Of a stretch of DNA of 64,000 bases, positions 43,124-51,688 are shown in pieces. How positions within the stretch are numbered: position 1 is the first letter of the stretch; each line of letters opens with the position of its first letter. This stretch comes from Candidatus Woesearchaeota archaeon (GTDB taxonomy: Archaea; Nanobdellota; Nanobdellia; Woesearchaeales; GW2011-AR4), in the NCBI GenBank assembly GCA_016185755.1, contig JACPMX010000004.1, positions 111,104-175,103 on the forward strand. Direction: 5' to 3'. The position numbers and the translations under genes are program-made. Under the pieces are notes generated by a model. The model did no database searches. It saw only the letters and a program-made list of their open reading frames with translations, and was not told the origin of the DNA.

Positions 43124-43448
43124 TCGGAAAAAACTAATTGATTTGTTTGTTGGAAATATGTCAAATGCCATTCTTCACAGAATTCTGGAAAAAGCTGTTG
43201 AAGATGAGGTAATCAGGAAATACTACGATAAAGAATTTCTAAACTCATTAGAAATTGCAAAGAATTACAGGGAGAAAATAAATCCGGTGCATAGTGCGCT
43301 AAAAGAAGCTTCTCAAATAAAAGAGGTTATCATAAAAAAAGTAACTAACGAGCTGAAAATAAGAATTTCTAAAGGCTATAAAAATATAGATTTAAATTTA
43401 GTTGAACCAACCGCGAGTAATACTCTATCCGAATTAAAGGTAACTTAA
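43113..43448 (+). CDS. small helical protein, possible HEPN partner
   Basis: A 111-residue, mostly helical, basic protein. It contains NYREKINPVH, which fits the loose HEPN motif RX4-6H, but no other HEPN mark is evident, so the call rests mainly on position after a nucleotidyltransferase. GGAGGG lies before its ATG, and the following gene starts at the base after its stop. Confidence 0.45.
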   Translation: MAHNRKKLIDLFVGNMSNAILHRILEKAVEDEVIRKYYDKEFLNSLEIAKNYREKINPVHSALKEASQIKEVIIKKVTNELKIRISKGYKNIDLNLVEPTASNTLSELKVT

Positions 43449-44405
43449 ATGTCAAAAAAAGGTATTTTTTACACGACAGCCGCAATCGCGCTGACTATTG
43501 TGATAATTACGACTTACAGCTCTTTCAGCACCAACAGGCTGAGCGACAAGATGGATGTCGTGCAAAACAGGATAGAGACTGTTAATTTTTTCATAAAAGA
43601 CGTTGAAAAGGATATAGGCAAAGGCGTTACAATTGCAACTTTCAGGACTTTGCTGAGCTTCAACCAGTTTATTGCAAATAATGGCACATTTATAGACGAT
43701 ATAAATGAAAGATTTAGGGAATCTTTTCTTAACGGGACAATCAACCACCAGCAATTAAGCCTGATGAAGGATTCCACTTTTACGGACTGGGCCAACAAGA
43801 TTTCTGCAGAAGCTGATAAGGTGGGCATCAAGTTTAATTTCACAATAAAGGATGTCCAGATAAACCACACTGATCCATGGACTATAAGCGTTGGCCTGAA
43901 CATAAGCCTGGATATAAGAGACAAGAGAAACACAAGCTATTGGGTAAGGGACAGGTATTTGACAAATACTATAAGCATTATCGGATTTGAAGATCCGCTT
44001 TACATTGTCAACAGCAATGGAAGGGTTACAAACACTATAACCAAGACTAATTTTACCCAGTTTGTTGTCAATGGAAATGTGCAGAATTTATTGGGTCATA
44101 TGAATAATTCATGGTACATTGCCCATAATGACAGCCCTTCATTTTTGATGAGGTTTGAAGGCAATTTAGGCAATTCAACTAATGGGATTGAGAGCTTGGT
44201 AAATCTTGGAGAGTTTGAAGCGCAGGGATTAACATTGAAAGACAGGAGCATAGTTGATTATGTTTATTTCGGAACAAAATCGACAACAAACTTCAGGGTT
44301 AATGCAACGCCAACATGGTTCAAGATAGACGGGACTTTGCCTGCTCCCGGTGCTGACAAAGGAGAGCATTTGGATGCTTATCAGGTGAGGAATATAACTA
44401 TATAA
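43449..44405 (+). CDS. pilus-locus secreted protein with N-terminal helix
   Basis: A 318-residue protein starting MSKKGIFYTTAAIALTIVIITTYSSFSTNRLSDKMDVV: a basic leader and hydrophobic helix like those of the neighbouring 38870 protein (KKGVFFTIDALLA). The rest is extracytoplasmic, with several NxT/S sites and a beta-rich C-terminal half. It follows the nucleotidyltransferase pair with no gap, so it can be read from their repressible promoter. No family recognised. Confidence 0.6.
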   Translation: MSKKGIFYTTAAIALTIVIITTYSSFSTNRLSDKMDVVQNRIETVNFFIKDVEKDIGKGVTIATFRTLLSFNQFIANNGTFIDDINERFRESFLNGTINHQQLSLMKDSTFTDWANKISAEADKVGIKFNFTIKDVQINHTDPWTISVGLNISLDIRDKRNTSYWVRDRYLTNTISIIGFEDPLYIVNSNGRVTNTITKTNFTQFVVNGNVQNLLGHMNNSWYIAHNDSPSFLMRFEGNLGNSTNGIESLVNLGEFEAQGLTLKDRSIVDYVYFGTKSTTNFRVNATPTWFKIDGTLPAPGADKGEHLDAYQVRNITI

Positions 44406-44414
44406 ATAATTTCC

Positions 44415-47400
44415 TTATCCTGGTGGTGGTGGCGGTGCTGCATTAATTGTTACTCTTCTTGTTACAGTTGTAGCAGTTCCGCCGGCACCGTCATCTGCAG
44501 TTCCGCTATAATCGCAGGTTGAAGAGCCAGTGGGGAAGGATACTGATGAAGGACCTTTACCGCTTGGAACGTCGGGGCAAGTCCCAGCTACGGTTGTTTT
44601 ATTGGTGGTGACTGTTACAGAGAACGGATGGTCAGTAGAATACTCGAATGTAACTGAACCTCCTGCAATTATAGTTGTGTCATTAGCAGGGCTTACAAAG
44701 CTTATGGTCGGATTTAAATTATTGACAGTTATTGTTATTGTTTTGTTTGCAGTGCCAGCGCTGTTTGTTCCTGAAAATGTTACAGTATAGTTTTGAGTTC
44801 CTTGTGTTTTGTCCGGTGTCCAGCTAAGTTTCAGTGTTGAAGCCGTATAGGAAGCCCCTAATGGAAGATTAGAGGCCGAACTTGAGGCACAGTTTTCACA
44901 GCCTATAATTAATTCTAAAGTTGAGCCTTCATTAATAGTTTGATTGCTTGCTGTTACAGTTGGAAGTGGGGTTGATGCAGCAGATGCGGTTATTGTTTTT
45001 GTTTTAGTCACTTTTCTGCCTAATTTGTCTTCTATAGTCGCTTCTGAGGTAAATGTACCGGAATTATAAGTGGAAGTTCTTGAATCTGAAGCTGAAGATG
45101 TATCTACAGTAGCGTCTATCGTCCCATCCTTAGTGAAATCATAGGTTATTTTATATGGGGATTTGCCTCCGGTAATAGTTATATTGTGTGTTGTTGCAAG
45201 AGGAGCTGTGCCAGAAGTGGGATTGACCGAATATTCTGCTGATAAAGATGATACATCATTGACTTTTAGTGTGTATTTAACAAAAGTCTTCGGGCTGCCT
45301 TCTATCTCAATTTCAACTGTATGGCTTCCAATATCATTGACAGTAGTCGTTCCGGAGTATGTTGCCTTAGTTTCTGTTATGTCGCTCAATGCCAATGAAG
45401 AAGGCCCACTGTTTACTTTTATTTTACTAATTTTCCCGTTAACAGCTTCAATCTCACATTTATATAAATTACCTACCTCTGTTTCCGTTGAACAATTATT
45501 TTTTATTTCTGGGGATTTGGTTGTGGTTTCTTCTGTCACTTTAAATTGGCCAATAACCAAATCCAGCCATCTTGCCATGCGGTATAAGTCCACTCTTCTT
45601 CTAGATATACGATATAAGTATTGTGCATAGCTTTCACCAAGCCATGTTCTTACCCCAGCTTCGCCAAATGTTTCACCTTTTCCAATTCCAAATCTAACAT
45701 CTCCAAAAACCTCTACCCTTCGGTCTAGGATTCTTGACAGCCCATCTAATACGTAAGTAAAACCAAGCGCTGCCTTGAATTCCTCGGAATAACCTTCCAC
45801 TATTTTCTTCACATTTCCAATTTCAGTGGTCTTATCCTCTCTGCCGCTATACCGAACCACACCGCCTCTTAACTTAAGTGTTCTAAGCAGTTCAACTGGG
45901 CTGTCTCTGAAATCATGTTCAAAATTCAAAGAGATTACATTTCTAAGCTCCTCATACTCTTTTACAATACTTTCGATTCTTGTTGTCTGGGTTGTTGTGA
46001 TGCCGCCCGATGTTGAAACGCTTTCTGTTTCCCTTGCTGTTCGCTCGGAACCGACTTTCTGAGGACCAGTAACGCGTTTACTGACATAAAAGTCAATCGT
46101 GGTGTTGCCGGTTTGAATCCCTAAAGTTCCAGCCACGGCCCCAAAATAGGCATCTTTTTTCGCATCATATCTTCCCTGGTACACAATGCTAAACTGCATT
46201 GCTGAGTCTGCATCGATTGCCCTGTTGAAGACAAAGCCCAATGCACCTTGCAGTATATTTTCCCCGTTTGAGACTTTCGAATAACGGCCTGAGAATTGCA
46301 GTGCTAAAACTTGATTGTCCTCTACAAATACTGGAATAAAACCCTGCGCAACGAATCCAAAATTGATTTTGTCGAGCTCGTCCTTGCTTGTGTACGGCGC
46401 TATGCTCAATAAAAATCCCTTATACTCTTCCCCGAATTTTTTAATTTGTGCCTGGTATTGCTCTTCCTGTTTTTGCAGTTTGTCTCTTACATGATTTACT
46501 ACGCCACCACCTATCCTTGCTTGTAGGGAGCTATAAGCTGGTGATTTCAGATTAATAATTCCTTCTTTCTCAATAACATTTCCAGAAAGCCAGCGATAAT
46601 GTAGCAATCCGTCTTCAGCCTTTTTGTAATAAACAGTTCCTTCTTTCAATTCTAGGTATCCGTCTGTAACCAAATCCTCAAGTTTTTGCGATGGTCTTTC
46701 TGGTATTTGAGGCGGTCGAACTGATGCTGACGGCAAAAAGTGTTGCCTGGCAGACTCTGGAATTTTTACGCTCATTGCAGGAAGGGGAAGCGGCATATCC
46801 TGCCTTAGCATATATTCGTCATCAAGCGCAAACTCCTGCATCTGTCTTATGATGTCTCTCTTAAAATCGTCAGATGTCGGAATGTGTTTTATAAAAAGTG
46901 CGCCAAGGGCTTTTTGCGCTTGTGTCTTATTTCTGTCTTTTTTTTCTATATCTCTTCTTGTGGATTCCAGTTTATCATAAGCAATAAAGCCCCTATCGGC
47001 TTCATATCCAATTCCGTAGAAATTATTCGGTATACCCCCCACAACTGAATATTCTATCCCATCTCTGGCAAGCCTCACAACAGCTGTATGCTCATTAAAC
47101 ATTTCCTCGACAAGCCTGAATTGAAGAAAATCTCCCCCTAGGCTGAATCCAAGCTTGGGAACTACCACTTTGCCTGCTCCAAAAGCATAATTATATAGTC
47201 TTAAATTCTCATCTGTGGCTTGTTTAGTGGATTCTTCAGCACGCACTATGGCCGGAGTTGCAGAGGCATATGCCCCCATAGCCAAACCAGCTGCCGCCAC
47301 CTGTTGCCATGGACTGTAAGAACTTTCAAATCCACCTCTTGACTTAATTTCATCATAGAATCCTCTGGCTAATGCATAATTTTTAAGCTTAGGAATCAAT

Positions 47401-47441
47401 TTATCCAAACCCACAGAATGCATTGCCCCGGCTATTGACAT
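44415..47441 (-). CDS. large beta-rich protein with C-terminal Ig/PKD-like domains
   Basis: A 1008-residue protein of unclear family. Residues about 1-75 have a weak hydrophobic segment (QVAAAGLAMGAYASATPAIV) but no clear signal peptide. Residues about 85-650 show alternating strand patterns (KINFGFVAQGFIPVFVEDNQVLALQFSG; AYFGAVAGTLGIQTGNTTIDFYV; VEVFGDVRFGIGKGETFGEAGVRTWLG), like a beta-barrel or large beta structure. Residues about 690-1000 carry PKD/cadherin/Ig-like domains, and the chain ends in PPPPPG. Convergent with the pilus-like gene before it, 9 bases apart. A surface role is inferred. Confidence 0.6.
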   Translation of the reverse strand: MSIAGAMHSVGLDKLIPKLKNYALARGFYDEIKSRGGFESSYSPWQQVAAAGLAMGAYASATPAIVRAEESTKQATDENLRLYNYAFGAGKVVVPKLGFSLGGDFLQFRLVEEMFNEHTAVVRLARDGIEYSVVGGIPNNFYGIGYEADRGFIAYDKLESTRRDIEKKDRNKTQAQKALGALFIKHIPTSDDFKRDIIRQMQEFALDDEYMLRQDMPLPLPAMSVKIPESARQHFLPSASVRPPQIPERPSQKLEDLVTDGYLELKEGTVYYKKAEDGLLHYRWLSGNVIEKEGIINLKSPAYSSLQARIGGGVVNHVRDKLQKQEEQYQAQIKKFGEEYKGFLLSIAPYTSKDELDKINFGFVAQGFIPVFVEDNQVLALQFSGRYSKVSNGENILQGALGFVFNRAIDADSAMQFSIVYQGRYDAKKDAYFGAVAGTLGIQTGNTTIDFYVSKRVTGPQKVGSERTARETESVSTSGGITTTQTTRIESIVKEYEELRNVISLNFEHDFRDSPVELLRTLKLRGGVVRYSGREDKTTEIGNVKKIVEGYSEEFKAALGFTYVLDGLSRILDRRVEVFGDVRFGIGKGETFGEAGVRTWLGESYAQYLYRISRRRVDLYRMARWLDLVIGQFKVTEETTTKSPEIKNNCSTETEVGNLYKCEIEAVNGKISKIKVNSGPSSLALSDITETKATYSGTTTVNDIGSHTVEIEIEGSPKTFVKYTLKVNDVSSLSAEYSVNPTSGTAPLATTHNITITGGKSPYKITYDFTKDGTIDATVDTSSASDSRTSTYNSGTFTSEATIEDKLGRKVTKTKTITASAASTPLPTVTASNQTINEGSTLELIIGCENCASSSASNLPLGASYTASTLKLSWTPDKTQGTQNYTVTFSGTNSAGTANKTITITVNNLNPTISFVSPANDTTIIAGGSVTFEYSTDHPFSVTVTTNKTTVAGTCPDVPSGKGPSSVSFPTGSSTCDYSGTADDGAGGTATTVTRRVTINAAPPPPPG

Positions 47442-47530
47442 GTCATATAAAACCGCTATCCCATTTTTAAACCTTTCTATCCCTACCCACTTTAAAGTAG
47501 TGAATTATTTTCAATATCAGCAAAACACAA

Positions 47531-47541
47531 GGTATTTAAAG
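47531..47541 (+). promoter_or_regulatory. TATA box of the winged-helix coiled-coil gene
   Basis: GGTATTTAAAG lies about 28 bases before the ATG at 47566, which implies a leaderless transcript and supports that start over an upstream Met. Confidence 0.6.
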
Positions 47542-47565
47542 ATATTATGCAAAAATCCGCTTAGG

Positions 47566-48711
47566 ATGGATATTGAAAGCAGCGTAATAGAGACAGGAGT
47601 AGACAAGCTGGTCAGCCTTGTGAAGCAGAGGGGAAGGATTGCACTGCAGGATGCTGCAAAGGAGCTTGGCGTAAGCGCAACAGTCATACAGGAATGGGTT
47701 GATTTTCTTGAGGAAGAGGGTATAATAAGCGTTGAGTACAAATTGACAAAGCCATTCCTTGTTGAAAGAAAGCTTACAAAGAAAGAGGTTGAGGCAAAGT
47801 CAAAGGAATTCACAAGCAAGAAGGACGTCTTTGTAAGGAAAGCTGAAGTAAGCTTGAGCTTCCTTGAAAAGCAGGCTGAGGAGCTGAAGAAAGTGAAAAC
47901 AGAGTTTGACAGGATGAAAAGCGAGCTTGGCATGGAGCTTGACACGGTAAGGGACGATTTAAAGGAGCTGGAGCGCTACCAGCAGTTAAAGGAGGAGCTG
48001 CAGAGGCAGGTTGAAGAGCAAAAGCTTGAAGCCAAGAGCAAGATAGACGAATTGACAAGGCAGGTTCTTAGAGAGCAGAAAAAATACCAGGAGCTGATAG
48101 AAGACATAAAAAAGCAGAGGGATGAATTATCCAAAGAAAAGTCAGATGCCCGGTCTATAGAGGAAAGCGAGAGTGTCCTTAACCAGAAGCTTGCCGAGCT
48201 GAAAACAATGATAAATCTGATAGAGAAAAAGGTCGCTGACGAGGACACTGCAATAAAGAATTCAGAGCTTCACATCGAAAAGCTGAGCCTGCTCATAGAG
48301 GACATAAAGCAGAGGGTTGAGGAGGAAAAGTCTGTGATAGACCCTTTGATAGAGAAAAGCAAAGAACAGGAGAAAAAAGTGCTTGAGCTGCAGGAAAAAA
48401 TCGTCCAAAAAATAGCCCAAAAGCAGAAAAAAGTTTCCAATGTGAAGGACATAACCAGGAAGGTCGAGGACTTTTTCAGGAAAAAGCTTGCTGTTGTAAA
48501 CCTTGTCGACAAGGTAAACAAGGACCGAGACGACCTTGAAAAAAGCCTCATCGAGCTCATAAAAAAGGCCAAGTCGTTCCAATTGAGCGCGAGCAAGGGC
48601 GATGTTGGCAGGCAGATGGTCGAGCTTGAAAAGAAATTCAGCGAAGTGGACAATAAAAAAGCCCAGTTTGAGTCAGAGCTCAAGGAGTTCAGCACAGTTT
48701 TCAGGAAATAG
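47566..48711 (+). CDS. winged-helix plus coiled-coil protein of the pilus locus
   Basis: A 381-residue protein. The first 70 residues form a winged-helix (GVDKLVSLVKQRGRIALQDAAKELGVSATVIQEWVDFLEEEGIISVEYKLTKPFLVERKL). The remainder (about 90-380) is long coiled-coil helix rich in Glu, Lys and Gln. No Cys, signal or membrane segment. Its position just upstream of the FlaI/TadA ATPase suggests a cytosolic assembly or regulatory factor of the appendage, similar in place, not sequence, to FlaCE-type archaellum proteins. Host codon usage. Confidence 0.65.
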   Translation: MDIESSVIETGVDKLVSLVKQRGRIALQDAAKELGVSATVIQEWVDFLEEEGIISVEYKLTKPFLVERKLTKKEVEAKSKEFTSKKDVFVRKAEVSLSFLEKQAEELKKVKTEFDRMKSELGMELDTVRDDLKELERYQQLKEELQRQVEEQKLEAKSKIDELTRQVLREQKKYQELIEDIKKQRDELSKEKSDARSIEESESVLNQKLAELKTMINLIEKKVADEDTAIKNSELHIEKLSLLIEDIKQRVEEEKSVIDPLIEKSKEQEKKVLELQEKIVQKIAQKQKKVSNVKDITRKVEDFFRKKLAVVNLVDKVNKDRDDLEKSLIELIKKAKSFQLSASKGDVGRQMVELEKKFSEVDNKKAQFESELKEFSTVFRK

Positions 48712-48794
48712 AGTTTGATTAATTAAAGAGCAAAAAATATTCAATAAACAAAATTTAAAATAAAATCAATTAAATAACTACAATAAAATAATTC

Positions 48795-48933
48795 AAAAAA
48801 TACAAGAGCGACTTTTGGAAGTAAGCGTGAAGAAAGTAATCCGCTTTTGATGACTAATGAATGTATAGGCGAGGGCGAGCGTGTGGCAGTACAGCGAGCC
48901 CGAGCACAATTATTTGTCCCGAAGGGACGGATT
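48795..48933 (+). ncRNA. 139-nt structured element before the pilus ATPase gene (copy A)
   Basis: Shares order and many blocks with 50688-50826. Pairings seen: GCG(48808)/CGC(48842) with ACTTT(48811)/AAAGT(48833); GGGC(48873)/GCCC(48898); GTG(48883)/CAC(48905) as a pseudoknot; hairpin GTCCC-GAA-GGGAC (48916-48928). AATCCG (48838-48843) can also pair with CGGATT (48928-48933), competing with the first stem. It ends 50 bases before the TTG start of the ATPase gene. A TATA-like AATTAAATAA lies near 48768. No known riboswitch family matches. Confidence 0.55.
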
Positions 48934-48982
48934 AAAAATTAAATAGTCTAGACTTAAATAAATCAAAAAAAGAGGTGGGATT

Positions 48983-50620
48983 TTGAGGCATTTCAGCCTG
49001 AGAAGGGATAAAAGCACAGGAACTCCTGCAAAAGAGGATAAAACTGAAGATGTAAAGCTGACGGGCCTTTCTCCGATTGCTTTGCAGAGCAAAAAAGAGG
49101 CTGAGAAGCCAAAGCCGGTTATTCAGATTCCCGGGAAGGAGGACATAAAGGCCCTTTCCACATACAACTTTGTTTCTGACAACATACCGATAACGATAAC
49201 CATCTACAAGAAGAGGGGCGAGTTTGTCCCGATTTATGATGTTTCAATCTCAAGCATAAGCAAGACAACGGAGTTTATTCTTGAAAAGATAAGGGAAGAA
49301 TTAACTGCACAGGTAAGCCTTGGCATGGTTGACATACTGACAACAAAGGACACCGGCCTTGTCGAGCAGAGATTCATGGAGGCGATAGCTACGCTTGTGA
49401 GCAGGCATTTCCCCGACGCTGACGAAAGAACCTCTAATTTTCTCAAGTCATACCTCATTCAAAGAAGCCTGGGCCTTGGAAGCGTTGAAATCCTGATGGA
49501 TGACATAAACCTTGAAGAGATTGCCATAAATGATGCAGAGGAGCCTGTGTGGGTCTACCATGTCAAATTTGGCTGGCTCAAGACGACAATAATGCTTGCC
49601 AGCGAGGACCAGATAAGGCATTATGCGACAATGATTGGAAGAAGGGTCGGAAGGCAGATTACAATTCTTGAGCCTCTGATGGACGCCCACCTCAAGGGAG
49701 GCGACCGGGTCAATGCAACCCTTGAGCCTATTTCTGTAAAGGGCAATACAATCACATTGAGAAAGTTCGCGGCCAAGCCGTGGACCATAACAGACTTCAT
49801 AAGCGACAATACAATATCGCCGGAAGCTGCTGCGCTTATATGGCTCGGCGTTCAGTTTGAGCTTTCAACATTGATATCAGGAGGCACAGCCACAGGAAAG
49901 ACTTCAATGCTCAATGTCGTGGCAAATTTCTTTCCCCCTAACCAGAGGATTATTAGCATAGAGGACACAAGAGAAGTTCAGCTGCCTAAATTCCTGCACT
50001 GGCTTCCAATGGTCACAAGGCTTCCAAACCCGGAAGGAAAGGGCGAAGTGTCAATGCTTGACCTGCTTGTCAACTCGCTGAGAATGAGGCCTGACAGGAT
50101 AATTGTAGGCGAAATCAGGAGGAAAAGGGAAGCTGAAGTGCTTTTCGAGGCTATCCATACAGGCCACTCCGTCTATGCAACAGTACACGCAAACGATACA
50201 AGAGAAACAATAACCAGGCTTACAAATCCCCCGATTGAGATACCCAAGACCATGCTGCCTGCAATTTCAATGGTGATAGTCCAGTACAGGAACAGAAGGA
50301 CAGGGGTCAGAAAAACATTCCAGATAGCCGAGATTTTGCCGGATTCCGAGCCAAACGTGCTTATCCAGCTTGACATAAGGAAGGGCATATTGAAAAAAGT
50401 TGCAAACTCAAAGGCCTTGCTGGGCACCATAGAGCTTTTCACAGGCTTTACAAGAAGCGAGCTTACAAAGTCATTGGGCGAAAAGGAATCTGTGCTGAAG
50501 TACCTTGTAAAGCAAAAAATCAACACTGTCGACACTGTCGGAAGGGTCATGGCGGAATACTACACAAACAAGGACAATCTGATGGATTTTGTCAGGAAAA
50601 ACAAGGTATTCAGCGATTGA
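48983..50620 (+). CDS. FlaI/TadA/PilB-type secretion ATPase
   Basis: Hexameric ATPase that powers assembly of archaeal type IV pilus-like appendages. Residues 1-170 are an archaeal N-terminal domain; Walker A is SGGTATGKTSMLNV (about residues 299-312), an Asp box lies in SIEDTREVQLP, Walker B is RIIVGEIRRKREAEVLFEA (about 372-390), and the His box is HTGHSVYATVHAND. Length 545 is typical of FlaI-like proteins. The start is TTG at 48983, five bases after GAGGTGG. Preceded by a 139-nt structured element. Confidence 0.92.
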   Translation: MRHFSLRRDKSTGTPAKEDKTEDVKLTGLSPIALQSKKEAEKPKPVIQIPGKEDIKALSTYNFVSDNIPITITIYKKRGEFVPIYDVSISSISKTTEFILEKIREELTAQVSLGMVDILTTKDTGLVEQRFMEAIATLVSRHFPDADERTSNFLKSYLIQRSLGLGSVEILMDDINLEEIAINDAEEPVWVYHVKFGWLKTTIMLASEDQIRHYATMIGRRVGRQITILEPLMDAHLKGGDRVNATLEPISVKGNTITLRKFAAKPWTITDFISDNTISPEAAALIWLGVQFELSTLISGGTATGKTSMLNVVANFFPPNQRIISIEDTREVQLPKFLHWLPMVTRLPNPEGKGEVSMLDLLVNSLRMRPDRIIVGEIRRKREAEVLFEAIHTGHSVYATVHANDTRETITRLTNPPIEIPKTMLPAISMVIVQYRNRRTGVRKTFQIAEILPDSEPNVLIQLDIRKGILKKVANSKALLGTIELFTGFTRSELTKSLGEKESVLKYLVKQKINTVDTVGRVMAEYYTNKDNLMDFVRKNKVFSD

Positions 50621-50687
50621 TTTATTTAGATTCAACAAACTTCATTAAAACTATCCCAGTAAACGGAACTCATTTACGAAATAAAAT

Positions 50688-50826
50688 AAAAAATACAGGG
50701 CGACTTTGTAAATTCCCATTGCGAAGGAAGTAATCCGCTTTGATTTTTTTAATGAATTAATGGGTGAGGCAAAAAATAGTGGCAGGACATTTTTGCCGAG
50801 CACTATTAATGTCCGAAGGACGGATT
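50688..50826 (+). ncRNA. 139-nt structured element before the first TadC gene (copy B)
   Basis: Same length and layout as copy A (48795-48933). Pairings: GCG(50700)/CGC(50736) with ACTTT(50703)/GAAGT(50727); GGCAAAAA(50768)/TTTTTGCC(50790); AATAGTG(50775)/CACTATT(50801) as a pseudoknot with the last stem; hairpin GTCC-GAA-GGAC (50811-50821). AATCCG (50732-50737) pairs alternatively with CGGATT (50821-50826). Loop and stem sequences differ from copy A while pairing is kept, which supports an RNA. No Shine-Dalgarno site lies between it and the next start. Confidence 0.55.
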
Positions 50827-50859
50827 GAATTTAGAATTATAATAAATTAATACTTGAAA

Positions 50860-51687
50860 ATGAAAGCAGGAGCCTTAAACACATTATTCCAGAGGGTTGC
50901 AAAGGCATCCCCAAGCTTGAGGATGAAGCTGAAGCAGGCCGGCATGGAGGACAAGCCGGAGGATTTCATCAAGAAGACATTTCTTTCCGCATTCTACATG
51001 ACAACAGGGCTGGTTGTTGCGATGTTCCTCGTGCTTGCAAAATTAAATGTGCTGAGGGGCTTCCTGTTTTTTATTGTTCCGGTTATTTTCTTCATGATGT
51101 TCTTCTACATGATAAGGCTTCCCGACGCTAAAATATCAAGGAAAGAGAAGGACATAAGCAAGGAAATCGTTTTTGCCGGAAGGTTCATAATCATTGAGCT
51201 TGAATCCGGCGTTCCTTTGTACAATGCAATGGTGAACGTCTCAAAAAACTACGAAGTCATAGGGAAGTACTTCAAGGAGATAACCGACAAGGTTGATTTT
51301 GGAACAAGCATGGAAGATGCTCTGAACGAGGCAGTTGAATTCATCCCGTCAAATGACTTCAGGAAAATATTGTGGCAGATCATAAACTCCATAAGGACCG
51401 GCTCCAATGTGGCTAAATCACTTTATTCCGTCATGGAGCAGATAACAAAAGACCAGATAACTGAGGTCAACAAGTACGGCAAGAAGCTCAATCCATTGGC
51501 AATGTTCTACATGATAGTTGCAGTCATATTGCCTTCTCTTGGAATGACAATGCTCATAATCCTGTCTTCATTCATCCATTTTGAGCTCAGCCTTACAATA
51601 CTGCTTGCGCTTGCAGGCTTCCTTGGATTTGTGCAGTTCATGTTCATATCGGTAGTTAAATTTTCGCGCCCGGCAATAGAGTTTTAA
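50860..51687 (+). CDS. GspF/TadC-type pilus membrane protein 1
   Basis: Inner-membrane platform protein of the appendage machine. A cytosolic N-terminus, two hydrophobic helices (about residues 46-90), a GspF domain (ISKEIVFAGRFIIIELESGVPLYNAMVNVSKNYEVIGKYFKEITDKVDFG...AVEFIPSNDFRKILWQIINSIRTGSNV) and two C-terminal helices. The next gene encodes a second GspF protein; archaeal FlaJ-type platforms are often one protein, so this is a two-gene form. ATG at 50860 is used; an in-frame TTG lies two codons upstream. Confidence 0.85.
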   Translation: MKAGALNTLFQRVAKASPSLRMKLKQAGMEDKPEDFIKKTFLSAFYMTTGLVVAMFLVLAKLNVLRGFLFFIVPVIFFMMFFYMIRLPDAKISRKEKDISKEIVFAGRFIIIELESGVPLYNAMVNVSKNYEVIGKYFKEITDKVDFGTSMEDALNEAVEFIPSNDFRKILWQIINSIRTGSNVAKSLYSVMEQITKDQITEVNKYGKKLNPLAMFYMIVAVILPSLGMTMLIILSSFIHFELSLTILLALAGFLGFVQFMFISVVKFSRPAIEF

Positions 51688-51688
51688 G

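Noticed and set aside
48795..48933. Known riboswitch (c-di-GMP, TPP, cobalamin, fluoride) before the pilus ATPase
   Set aside because: None of the conserved cores of those classes that I know can be placed on both copies.
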